A DNA stretch of 64,000 bases. Origin: Chitinophaga pinensis. Its GTDB lineage: Bacteria > Bacteroidota > Bacteroidia > Chitinophagales > Chitinophagaceae. A program made the position numbers and the translations under genes. The DNA lies in assembly GCA_945876095.1 (NCBI GenBank), contig CAMCMP010000001.1, positions 62,001 through 126,000 of the forward strand, read 5' to 3'. Below the pieces are notes generated by a model that was not told the DNA's origin, did not search any database, and saw only the letters and a program-made list of their open reading frames with translations. Shown in pieces: positions 26,588-34,815 of the stretch (within the stretch, counting starts at the first letter, position 1; the number at the start of each line of letters is the position of its first letter).

Positions 26588-28717
26588 ATGAGTTTTAATA
26601 TTCAATCAGAAACATTTGATATTGGTGGTGGCCGGATGGTAACCATTGAGACAGGCAAAATGGCTCGCCAAGCGGATGGAGCTATTACATTACAACAAGG
26701 CAATTGTATTTTGCTAGCCACTGTAGTTGCTAATAAAGAACCTAAAGAAGGTCAAAATTTTTTCCCTTTATCAGTAGATTATCAAGAGAAATTTTCTTCT
26801 GCAGGTCGCGTGCCTGGTTCATTTTTTAAGAGAGAAGCGCGTTTGAATGATTACGAAATTTTAACGAGTCGTTTAATTGATAGAGCATTGCGTCCATTAT
26901 TTCCAGAAGATTATTTATGTGATGTTCAAGTATTAATTAGTTTGATATCTAGTGATGCTGAAGTGATACCGGATGCCCTTGCTTGCTTAGCTGCTTCTGC
27001 AGCATTGGCGGTTTCTGATATTCCAATCCAAGAAATTATTTCTGAGGTACGTATTGGAAGAAAAAATGGTCAGTTTATTGTCAATCCAACTCGAATAGAA
27101 TTAGCTGAATGTGATCTTGAATTTATCATTGCAGCTACTGAAAATAATATAATGATGGTTGAGGGTGAGGCGAATGAATGTTCTGAGGAAGATTTGGTGA
27201 AAGCGATTGAACTAGGACATGAAGCTATCAAAATTCAAATTAAAGCACAGCAGCGTTTAAGAGACAAAGTGGGAAGTGCAACAAAAAGGAATTATACTAA
27301 ACCTTATCGCAATGAAGAGTTGAACGAAAAAATCATTGCATTTGCTGAAGCTAAAACACTTGCCATTGCATCATCCGCTTCTGCAAAGCATGAAAGAAGT
27401 GATGCGTTTGATGCATTAAAGAAAGAAGTGAAAGAATTTTTAGGAGAGGAACTTCCCCCAGAAGATAAGTCCTTAATCGGTCATTATTTTGGCGAGTTGC
27501 AGTATAATGTAGTAAGGGATATGATTCTTAAACAAAGAAAACGTTTGGATGGAAGAGGTACTGAAGATATTCGTGCCCTTTCTATGGAGACTAATATTTT
27601 ACCTACACCTCATGGTTCCTCTTTATTTACAAGGGGTGAAACTCAATCATTAACCACTATTACATTCGGAACACCATTGGATGAGTTGTTAGTTGAATCT
27701 GCCTTTAAATCAGACTATACCAAATTTATTTTACATTATAATTTTCCACCTTTTTCAACTGGTGAAGTAAAAATGATGCGCGGTGTGGGTCGTCGTGAAG
27801 TGGGGCATGGTAATCTAGCGATGCGTTCTCTTAAAAAAATGATGCCAGGATCTGAATATCCTTACACTGTTAGGGTGGTAAGTGATATTTTAGAAAGTAA
27901 TGGTTCATCCTCAATGGCTACTGTATGTGCCGGTTCACTTGCATTAATGGATGCAGGTGTGCCCATTAAAAAGCATGTAAGTGGTGTGGCAATGGGACTT
28001 ATCAAAAAAGAAGATCAATTTGCTGTATTAACAGATATTTTGGGTGATGAAGATCATTTGGGTGATATGGACTTTAAAGTAACTGGAACTCGTGATGGAA
28101 TTTGTGGCGTGCAGATGGATATTAAAGTGGATGGTTTAAGTATGGATATTATGCGTCAGGCATTAGAACAAGCTCGTAAAGGCCGTTTACATATCCTTGA
28201 TGCGATGTATTCTTGTATTCCGGCTCATAGAGATGATGTGAAACCACATGCTCCAAGGATGGTTAAATTAACGATCGATAAAGAATATATCGGAGCAGTT
28301 ATAGGACCCGGTGGTAAAGTGATTCAAGAAATGCAGCGTGAAACTGGAGCAACTATCAATATCGAAGAGGTAAACAATGTAGGTGAGGTAAGTGTGTTCT
28401 CCGCTTCAAAAGAAAGTTTGGATAAAGCAGTTAATTGGATTAAAGGATTAATTGCTGTACCAGTTGTAGGAGACACTTATGAGGGAACCGTTAAGAGCAT
28501 TAAAGAATTTGGTGCTTTTGTTGAATTTTTACCTAAAAAAGAAGGGTTGTTGCATATCAGTGAAATTAGCTGGAAGCGTTTGGAAACAATGGATGGAATC
28601 TTTAAAGAAGGAGATCGTGTGAAAGTGAAATTGTTGGAAGTTGACCAACGTACGGGTAAATTTAAATTGAGTCGAAAAGCATTGATGCCAAAGCCTGAGC
28701 CACAAGACAAACCTTAA
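26588..28717 (+). CDS. pnp: Polyribonucleotide nucleotidyltransferase (PNPase)
   Basis: The 709-residue enzyme degrades RNA from the 3' end by phosphorolysis. Two RNase PH domains are present (the first with RVPGSFFKREARLNDYE near residue 77, the second with LFTRGETQSLTTITFG near 343 and ILGDEDHLGDMDFKV near 477), then a KH domain (IGPGGKVIQEMQ near 573) and a C-terminal S1 domain (GAFVEFLPKKEGLLHISE near 642). It ends with a short basic tail. A terminator follows. Confidence 0.98.
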   Translation: MSFNIQSETFDIGGGRMVTIETGKMARQADGAITLQQGNCILLATVVANKEPKEGQNFFPLSVDYQEKFSSAGRVPGSFFKREARLNDYEILTSRLIDRALRPLFPEDYLCDVQVLISLISSDAEVIPDALACLAASAALAVSDIPIQEIISEVRIGRKNGQFIVNPTRIELAECDLEFIIAATENNIMMVEGEANECSEEDLVKAIELGHEAIKIQIKAQQRLRDKVGSATKRNYTKPYRNEELNEKIIAFAEAKTLAIASSASAKHERSDAFDALKKEVKEFLGEELPPEDKSLIGHYFGELQYNVVRDMILKQRKRLDGRGTEDIRALSMETNILPTPHGSSLFTRGETQSLTTITFGTPLDELLVESAFKSDYTKFILHYNFPPFSTGEVKMMRGVGRREVGHGNLAMRSLKKMMPGSEYPYTVRVVSDILESNGSSSMATVCAGSLALMDAGVPIKKHVSGVAMGLIKKEDQFAVLTDILGDEDHLGDMDFKVTGTRDGICGVQMDIKVDGLSMDIMRQALEQARKGRLHILDAMYSCIPAHRDDVKPHAPRMVKLTIDKEYIGAVIGPGGKVIQEMQRETGATINIEEVNNVGEVSVFSASKESLDKAVNWIKGLIAVPVVGDTYEGTVKSIKEFGAFVEFLPKKEGLLHISEISWKRLETMDGIFKEGDRVKVKLLEVDQRTGKFKLSRKALMPKPEPQDKP

Positions 28718-28737
28718 ATTCATTTGTTAAATTATAT

Positions 28738-28766
28738 ACTCCGGAGATTTTTCTTCGGAGTTTTTT
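28738..28766 (+). terminator. Intrinsic terminator after pnp
   Basis: ACTCCGGAGA (28738-28747) pairs with TCTTCGGAGT (28752-28761), with one G-T wobble and a TTTT loop, followed by T5. Confidence 0.85.
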
Positions 28767-28821
28767 GTAGCCATAACTTTTTAAGAACGGCTACTTTTAT
28801 TCAAATATTTAAAAAATTGGC

Positions 28822-29640
28822 ATGAACTATCTTCAATTTGATTTTGAAATTCTAGATACTGATCAATCTGAGAAATTAGTAGCACTTTTATCTGAGAAAG
28901 GTTTTGAAGGATTTGAGGAGGAACCAACAATATTAAAAGCTTTTATTGCTGAAAAAGATTTTAAACAAGATGATTTTTTGGATGTGATCGAATTGTTTGA
29001 AAAACTTGTCTATCAAAAATATACTGTTGAAAATATCAATTGGAATAAGAAATGGGAAGAAGACTTTCAACCAGTCCTCGTAAATGATTTTGTAGGAATA
29101 AGGGCTACATTTCATGCTCCTCTTGAAAAGGTGCTTCACGAAATTATTATAACTCCTAAGATGAGCTTTGGCACGGGACACCATGCTACTACTTTTTTGA
29201 TGATTCAACAGATGAAGGAGATTGATTTTGTTGGTAAAACAGTGTTGGATTTTGGAACAGGGACTGGAATATTGGCTATTTTGGCTACTAAATTAGGGGC
29301 TTCCAATATTTTGGCTATTGACTACGACGAGTGGAGTATCACCAATACAATTGAAAATATTGAGCAAAATGGTTGTTCAAATATTCGTGTTGTACAATTA
29401 TCAACAATTCCTTCTGCTGAAAAATTTGATATTATTTTGGCTAATATCAATCTTAATGTGATATTAATAAGTTTAAAAGAAATCGTATCTTCTTCAATTT
29501 CAGGAACTTATATATTGTTAAGTGGATTTTTATTGGAGAATGAAACTGCTATCATTAGCTCTATTACTGATAATGGATTAGAATATATTTCTACTTCACA
29601 ACGAGGCGATTGGATTTTAGTGTTGGCAAAAATGCCCTAA
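28822..29640 (+). CDS. prmA: Ribosomal protein L11 methyltransferase
   Basis: The 272-residue product has the PrmA layout: a small N-terminal substrate domain (to about residue 100), then a class I methyltransferase. Landmarks are NWNKKWEEDFQPV near residue 73, the MSFGTGHHATT motif near 114, the S-adenosylmethionine motif VLDFGTGTGILAI near 139 and the NINLNVI motif near 212. It methylates lysines of ribosomal protein L11. It is followed by plsY after an 80-bp gap. Confidence 0.93.
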   Translation: MNYLQFDFEILDTDQSEKLVALLSEKGFEGFEEEPTILKAFIAEKDFKQDDFLDVIELFEKLVYQKYTVENINWNKKWEEDFQPVLVNDFVGIRATFHAPLEKVLHEIIITPKMSFGTGHHATTFLMIQQMKEIDFVGKTVLDFGTGTGILAILATKLGASNILAIDYDEWSITNTIENIEQNGCSNIRVVQLSTIPSAEKFDIILANINLNVILISLKEIVSSSISGTYILLSGFLLENETAIISSITDNGLEYISTSQRGDWILVLAKMP

Positions 29641-29689
29641 TTATTAAAACTTTAGGGTGGTTAAACTATTATGGAAAACAAATTTTTAT

Positions 29690-29697
29690 TATATTTG
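29690..29697 (+). promoter_or_regulatory. -7 box for plsY
   Basis: TATATTTG matches TAnnTTTG and ends 23 nt before the plsY ATG. Confidence 0.45.
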
Positions 29698-29720
29698 TGT
29701 TTGAACCCGCTTAGGAAATA

Positions 29721-30368
29721 ATGAACGAACTTTTATTAATAGTATTAGCCTATTTTATTGGATCAATTCCCACTGCTTTAATCATTAGCAAAGCTTTTTT
29801 TCAAATAGACATTAGAGATTTTGGCAGTGGAAACATGGGAGCTACCAATACTTTTCGTGTATTGGGTTCTAGGTATGGCACTATTGTGATGATTTGCGAT
29901 ATTTTAAAAGGTGTTTTTGCTGTAGGGTTATATGTTTTTTTACCTCATTATCTTACCGACGAGTGGGATAGAACCAATTTGATGGTAGGGCTTGGTCTAG
30001 CGGCGGTAATAGGGCATATATTCCCCATTTTTGCTCAATTCAGGGGTGGAAAGGGAGTTGCTACCTTATTTGGTATGATTTTAACAGTTCAGCCCATTAT
30101 AGCAGCAAGTTGTGTAGGGGTCTTTATACTGGTTTTATTACTTACTAGGTATGTTTCATTGAGTTCTATTCTTGCAGGTATAGCACTGCCCATTTGCGTA
30201 CTTTGGATATGGAACGATGATGTGACGCTTTACAGAGTTTTTGCCGTATTAGTTGCCATCATGATCATACTTACCCATCAAAAAAATATTGTCAAAATTT
30301 TGAGAGGGAATGAAAGTAGAGTTCCTATTTTTAAGGCAAGGGATAAAAGAAAACTCAATCGCAAATAA
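29721..30368 (+). CDS. plsY: Glycerol-3-phosphate acyltransferase PlsY
   Basis: The 215-residue inner-membrane enzyme transfers acyl groups from acyl-phosphate to glycerol 3-phosphate, the first step of phospholipid synthesis. The conserved motifs are visible: GSIPTALI at the N-terminus, DIRDFGSGNMGATN near residue 33, QFRGGKGVATLFG near 107 and the terminal HQKNIVKILRGNE. About five membrane segments. It probably works with a PlsX encoded elsewhere. Confidence 0.95.
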   Translation: MNELLLIVLAYFIGSIPTALIISKAFFQIDIRDFGSGNMGATNTFRVLGSRYGTIVMICDILKGVFAVGLYVFLPHYLTDEWDRTNLMVGLGLAAVIGHIFPIFAQFRGGKGVATLFGMILTVQPIIAASCVGVFILVLLLTRYVSLSSILAGIALPICVLWIWNDDVTLYRVFAVLVAIMIILTHQKNIVKILRGNESRVPIFKARDKRKLNRK

Positions 30369-30552
30369 TTTCCCTTAAAAAAATCTTACCATTTTATTAG
30401 GTTTTCAAATTCCTTAGAATATTAGTTTGTTGGTAATTTTGAAATATCAACTGATAGGCCAAATTTTATTCTTTAAACTTCAATTTGTTTTATAATCCCC
30501 CCTTATTCATGCTCAAAATCAAATTTTCAGTTTACAATAAATAGTAATAAAA

Positions 30553-30669
30553 ATGAGAAAGCTAATTCTAGTCTTAATGTTTTTTCCTCTTTTTTATTGT
30601 TCCTGTAGTACCAATGCGGTTACCGGAAGAAAGCAATTGAGTATTTTACCCGAAGGTCAACTACAGTAA
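30553..30669 (+). pseudogene. Severed lipoprotein leader of the M48 metalloprotease
   Basis: From the ATG at 30553 there are 38 codons in frame with the protease that follows, ended by TAA at 30667-30669. They encode a lipoprotein signal (MRKLILVLMFFPLFYCSCS) and the family-typical TGRKQLSILPEGQLQ, which continues directly into the protease sequence after the stop. In relatives this is one uninterrupted lipoprotein, so the TAA appears to be a single nonsense change (or a sequencing error). The leader alone would be a useless peptide. Confidence 0.75.
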
Positions 30670-31356
30670 ATGGCCCTTACTGAGTATAAAACATTCTTAT
30701 CTCAGAGTAAGGTGGTTGCTAAAGATGCAAGTAAGGATGCAGAGATGGTGCGAAGAGTAGGAACTAGAATAAGTAATGCAATTACCCAGTATTATTCAAG
30801 TAAAGGAAAGTCTAAAATATTGGAGGGCTACAAATGGGAATTTAATTTAGTAGATAATAAAGAAGTTAATGCCTGGTGTATGCCTGGTGGAAAAGTGGTA
30901 GTTTATACAGGGTTGTTGCCGGTTAGTCAAAATGAATCAGCACTGGCGATAGTGCTAGGGCATGAAATTGCCCATGCGGTTGCTAGTCATGGTAACGAGC
31001 GTATGAGTCAAGCCCTTATAACCCAAGGGGTTGGTATTGCCGGTGATGTACTTACGTCCAATAATGGAAAGGTAAATAGCATTTTCAATGGAATATTTGG
31101 ACCGGGAAGCCAAATTGGTTTCCTCTTGCCTAATTCAAGATTACAGGAGTATGAAGCCGATCATTTTGGCTTGATATTCGCCGCGATGGCAGGTTATAAT
31201 CCCAATGAGGCAATTCCATTTTGGAAAAGAATGTCAGAAGCTAGTGGCAACAAGAATACACCTGAATTTTTAACTACCCACCCATCAGATGAAAATAGGA
31301 TCTCCCGTTTACAGGGATACATGAGCGAGGCTTTAAGATATTATAAGCCTCAATAA
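30670..31356 (+). CDS. M48-family zinc metalloprotease, leaderless by an in-frame stop
   Basis: This 228-residue frame starts with an ATG directly after the stop codon (TAAATG). It carries the whole M48 catalytic domain: zinc-binding HEIAH in LGHEIAHAVASHGNERM near residue 98, the third ligand in YEADHFG near 160, plus NAWCMPGGKVVVYTG. M48 lipoproteins of this type (LoiP/YcaL-like) act at the periplasmic face. Restart at the ATG would give a cytoplasmic form; read-through of the stop would restore the lipoprotein. It could also be a dead gene, but the coding frame is otherwise intact over 229 codons. Confidence 0.8.
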   Translation: MALTEYKTFLSQSKVVAKDASKDAEMVRRVGTRISNAITQYYSSKGKSKILEGYKWEFNLVDNKEVNAWCMPGGKVVVYTGLLPVSQNESALAIVLGHEIAHAVASHGNERMSQALITQGVGIAGDVLTSNNGKVNSIFNGIFGPGSQIGFLLPNSRLQEYEADHFGLIFAAMAGYNPNEAIPFWKRMSEASGNKNTPEFLTTHPSDENRISRLQGYMSEALRYYKPQ

Positions 31357-31544
31357 GATAATTTTACCTTTATTTTCAAGCTAAATCATTGTATTTAAGC
31401 ACTTTTATGGCGGTATGTTAAAAATTAAAATTAAATTTGTGTTACTTTTTTAATCTCATTCTTGGTTAATAAACGAAGTTTTAAGCAAAACTATGTTCCT
31501 TAACCATGATTCGATCATGTTTTTATATTTAAATTGGTTTTTAA

Positions 31545-32207
31545 ATGGAAGAAGTATTAGCTCCGTCGCAGACATTGTTAGAGAAGTTGCAATTGAAGGA
31601 TGAAAAGAATGTATTAATTCAAGGTTTACCCTCAACGGTTGAGAAGCAATTTGTAAAGATATCTTTTGCCAAAAATGTTACCCCCTTGCTAAAAGTCAGA
31701 AAAATTGATTTCGCTTTGGTATTTGCTATTAGTCATAAACAACTTAAAGATATTTTATACGATGTAGTCCCTGCATTGCATGATGAAACAAAACTTTGGG
31801 TAGCTTATCCTAAAGCTGCCTCTAAGATTGTAAGCGATTTGACGAGAGATTGTAATTGGGAGTGTATTGCTTATTTTGGCTATGAAGAAGTTGAATTTAT
31901 CACCTTAGATAGTATTTGGACAGCGATGCGGTTTAAAAAATCAAATACTGGTGTTAATAATTCAGTTATTATTGAAAATAAAATAAAAGAAATTAAAGAC
32001 AAGTCCATTACCACGCCCCCTGCATTGGAATTGTTGTTTACCAAAAATAAAGCAGCAAAATCTTTTTATGAAACCCTTTCATTTTCTAATAAAAATGAAT
32101 ATATCACCTGGATAGCAGGGGCTAAAAAAGAAACTACTAAATTAGCGCGACTAGAAGCTACCATCACTAAGTTAAACTACCTTAAAAGAAGTCCTTCTGA
32201 AAAATAG
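31545..32207 (+). CDS. YdeI/OmpD-associated-domain protein
   Basis: A 220-residue cytosolic protein. The C-terminal 60 residues (ELLFTKNKAAKSFYETL, then EYITWIAGAKKETTKLARL) match the YdeI/OmpD-associated family, linked in enterobacteria to bacteriocin or peptide resistance. The first 145 residues form an alpha/beta domain (KNVLIQGLPSTVE, then DFALVFAISHKQLKDIL) resembling DUF3052-type proteins. Actual function unknown. It converges with the next gene, with only 2 nt between stop codons. Confidence 0.75.
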   Translation: MEEVLAPSQTLLEKLQLKDEKNVLIQGLPSTVEKQFVKISFAKNVTPLLKVRKIDFALVFAISHKQLKDILYDVVPALHDETKLWVAYPKAASKIVSDLTRDCNWECIAYFGYEEVEFITLDSIWTAMRFKKSNTGVNNSVIIENKIKEIKDKSITTPPALELLFTKNKAAKSFYETLSFSNKNEYITWIAGAKKETTKLARLEATITKLNYLKRSPSEK

Positions 32208-32209
32208 TT

Positions 32210-32728
32210 TTATTTGCTCAATGCTGGAAAAGAAATGCGTTTGGATAACCAACTCTCTTTTACAGGGATAATCCAATTTTTCAGCAACTCAATTTTAGTG
32301 AGTACTGTATTATTAAAATACAAACTGTCTGCCTTTATAAATTCATTCTCAGCAGCATATCCTAGTTGAGACAACGGTAGTAATTGAATCTTATCTTTTA
32401 CAAAAAAAGCTAAAGTTTGCCTATCAAAAAGTTGAACTTTAAATTTTTGTTCAATTTCTTTCACTAATCTTACTGAGCTATCTGTACTGCATCCACTAAC
32501 GCCAGTCGCAGTTTCATCAGCCATTAATATAATAAATTGTCCAAAAAATAAATTAGCATACCCCATTACTGTATCACCATGACTCTTCCACTCGGATACA
32601 AATTGTTCCAATATAGTTTCTATTTCTAAGGCTTCACTCATTAAAAACAAACGACTGCTTTGGTAGATCCATACTTTAGATGAATCATTAAATTCTGCTG
32701 GTATTTGATCTTGAAATTGAAGATTCAT
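32210..32728 (-). CDS. Conserved Bacteroidota protein of unknown function, next to Fe-S protein
   Basis: The 172-residue protein has the pattern VWIYQSSRLF near residue 20, FVSEWKSHG, a predicted core FGQFIILMADET, then GVSGCSTDSSVRLVKEIEQKF. I recall this family as a small Bacteroidota protein often labelled 'ABC transporter ATPase', but it has no Walker motifs and that label cannot be right. It lies 9 bp downstream of the (Fe-S)-binding gene, as in other Bacteroidota, so a role with that redox protein is likely. The conserved Gly-Cys-Ser-x-Asp-Ser-Ser motif suggests a catalytic or metal-binding site. Confidence 0.7.
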   Translation of the reverse strand: MNLQFQDQIPAEFNDSSKVWIYQSSRLFLMSEALEIETILEQFVSEWKSHGDTVMGYANLFFGQFIILMADETATGVSGCSTDSSVRLVKEIEQKFKVQLFDRQTLAFFVKDKIQLLPLSQLGYAAENEFIKADSLYFNNTVLTKIELLKNWIIPVKESWLSKRISFPALSK

Positions 32729-32737
32729 ATTATTTTA

Positions 32738-33514
32738 TTAAATGGATTGTGCTATTAATTCTGCAATATCTAGAACCTGAATTTCTTCCTCCTTATTGCT
32801 ATTTTTCACTCCATCGGTTAGCATGGTATTACAAAATGGACAAGCAGCTGCAATAATTGAGGCACCTGTTTGTATGGCTTCATTGCTTCTTTCGAAATTA
32901 ACTCTTGTAGTTCCTTTTTCTTCTTCTTTAAACATTTGTGCACCTCCTGCACCACAACACAAACCATTGCTTTTACATCGTTTCATCTCTACTAGTTCTG
33001 TGTCTAATGCCTCCAATACTTTACGAGGGGCCTCATAAATATTATTGGCTCTGCCTAAATAACAACTGTCGTGGTAAGTGATTTTCTTTCCTTTAAAACC
33101 ACCTTCTTCTTTCATGATAATTTTCCCTTCATCAATAAGTTGTTGAATAAAACTCGCATGGTGGATTACCTCATAATTACCTCCCAATTCAGGGTATTCG
33201 TTTTTTAATGTATTAAAACAATGCGGACAGGCTGTAACTATTTTTTTTATTCCATATCCGTTTAAAATTTGGATATTTTGGTAAGCCATCATTTGAAACA
33301 TAAACTCATTGCCAGCCCTTCTAGCAGGATCGCCTGTACACAATTCCTCTTTACCTAAAATGGCATACCTAATACCTATTTTGTGTAAGATGGTAGCAAA
33401 AGCCTTTGTTATTTTTTGTGCTCTCTGGTCATAGCTTCCTGCACAACCTACCCAAAACAATATATCCGGATTTTCGCCATTCGCTGCCATTTCAGCCATT
33501 GTTGGAATATGCAT
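32738..33514 (-). CDS. (Fe-S)-binding protein with two CCG domains (heterodisulfide-reductase-like)
   Basis: The 258-residue protein contains two cysteine-rich CCG domains: FWVGCAGSYD with the partner TACPHCFNTL, and YHDSCYLGR with SNGLCCGAGGAQMF and AACPFCNTM. Such domains bind a noncubane [4Fe-4S] cluster and handle disulfides or quinones in HdrB/HdrD, LutA and GlcF. The natural partner is the membrane Fe-S protein at 37091-38413 on the same strand, from which it is separated by plus-strand genes. The substrate is unknown. Confidence 0.88.
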   Translation of the reverse strand: MHIPTMAEMAANGENPDILFWVGCAGSYDQRAQKITKAFATILHKIGIRYAILGKEELCTGDPARRAGNEFMFQMMAYQNIQILNGYGIKKIVTACPHCFNTLKNEYPELGGNYEVIHHASFIQQLIDEGKIIMKEEGGFKGKKITYHDSCYLGRANNIYEAPRKVLEALDTELVEMKRCKSNGLCCGAGGAQMFKEEEKGTTRVNFERSNEAIQTGASIIAAACPFCNTMLTDGVKNSNKEEEIQVLDIAELIAQSI

Positions 33515-33712
33515 AATTTGTTTTGTTTCAGATATGTAAAGGTAGCAAAATGTTGGTGGTTTATTAATCTTAGTAGTCTTTAGTAAATTTTAAAATTTTA
33601 CTGGATTTCTGGAGTAGGAGTTTATGTAAAACGGAATTAAAAATGGTTAGAAAGTAGTCCAACTATCGGTGATATAAATAAGTATCCCCTCCAATTATTG
33701 CATCTAAGGTGT

Positions 33713-33720
33713 TATTTTTG
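33713..33720 (+). promoter_or_regulatory. -7 box for the ATP-grasp gene
   Basis: TATTTTTG matches TAnnTTTG and ends 7 nt before the ATG at 33728. It supports that start over the TTG at 33698, which would lie upstream of the promoter. Confidence 0.55.
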
Positions 33721-33727
33721 TATTTCA

Positions 33728-34786
33728 ATGAAAAAAATACAACTACTCCTTTCTACTATTAAAAATTGGGAGGCTTGGCCTTTTAAACTGCTCTATGCGC
33801 CTATTTCTATTTTTTGGATATGGTACACTATTAAATCAGGACATGTTTGGTTTTTTACCTCCAGTAATCCCAAAATTACATTTGGTGGAATGGAAGGGGA
33901 GCCTAAAAAAGAGATGTATGATTTATTACCCTCTCATCTTTATCCTGCTACCTGTAATGTAATACCCCAAGAAGATTTTTCAATTTTACAGGAACGTTTG
34001 GTAAAATCTCAAATCGTATATCCTTTTATTGTAAAACCTGAAGTTGGTTGTCAGGGTATTTTGTTAAGAAAAATTGATAATGAGGAAGCATTTCGTAATT
34101 ATCATTCTCAAATGCCTTGGGAATATGTTGCACAAAATTTGGTTACTTATCCAATGGAGGTAAGTGTGTTTTATATTCGCCATCCTAAATCAACCAAAGG
34201 AATGGTGACTGGGTTTTTACATAAAATTCCTTTGCAAGTTGTTGGTGATGGCAAACAAAGTTTGTCTTCTCTAATTGAGCAACACAATAAGGGAGCTGGT
34301 AGGATAGATGAACTTTTTGCTAAGCACAAGGACAATTGGTATAAGGTACTGCCTGCTGGTGAAAAATACATGTTGAGTTATGCGGCCAATCACAATAGGG
34401 GAGCTCATTTTATCAATCTCAAGGATCATATTGATGATCAATTGGTAACAATATTTGATGAAATTAGTATAGGAATCAATGATTTTTTCTATGGCCGGTA
34501 TGATATAATGTGTAATAGTGTTGCTGATTTTAAGGAAGGTAAGAATTTTACTATTTTAGAATTCAATGGTTGTGGGGCAGAACCGAATCATTTTTATGAT
34601 ACTGGTTATACTTTAATAGGTGCTTATCAAGAAATATTAAAACATTGGAAAGCCTTGTTCGAAATAAGTAAATACAATCGTCAGCAAGGGATTTTGCCTT
34701 GGCCATTTTTGAAAGGTAAAATTTTTCTAAAATCTGCTCGTGAACAAATTTTAGAGATGAAAAAATTTGATCTAGCCATCGATTAG
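33728..34786 (+). CDS. ATP-grasp (D-Ala-D-Ala-ligase-like) protein
   Basis: The 352-residue product has an ATP-grasp fold. The ATP-binding strand is PFIVKPEVGCQGILLRKI near residue 98; a hinge (EYVAQNLV) and the metal-binding C-terminal loop ILEFNGCGAEPNHFYD near 276 follow. These proteins ligate a carboxylate to an amine or thiol via an acyl-phosphate. Homologues are often called D-alanine-D-alanine ligase, but the N-terminus is different and carries a hydrophobic segment. The real substrate is unknown. A TlpA-like gene follows after 29 bp, probably in the same transcript. Confidence 0.78.
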   Translation: MKKIQLLLSTIKNWEAWPFKLLYAPISIFWIWYTIKSGHVWFFTSSNPKITFGGMEGEPKKEMYDLLPSHLYPATCNVIPQEDFSILQERLVKSQIVYPFIVKPEVGCQGILLRKIDNEEAFRNYHSQMPWEYVAQNLVTYPMEVSVFYIRHPKSTKGMVTGFLHKIPLQVVGDGKQSLSSLIEQHNKGAGRIDELFAKHKDNWYKVLPAGEKYMLSYAANHNRGAHFINLKDHIDDQLVTIFDEISIGINDFFYGRYDIMCNSVADFKEGKNFTILEFNGCGAEPNHFYDTGYTLIGAYQEILKHWKALFEISKYNRQQGILPWPFLKGKIFLKSAREQILEMKKFDLAID

Positions 34787-34815
34787 TTATTATTTTTAGT
34801 AGAATAGTTTTTAAA

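Noticed and set aside
33698..33727. TTG start for the ATP-grasp gene
   Set aside because: It lies before the -7 box at 33713-33720; ATG 33728 fits better.
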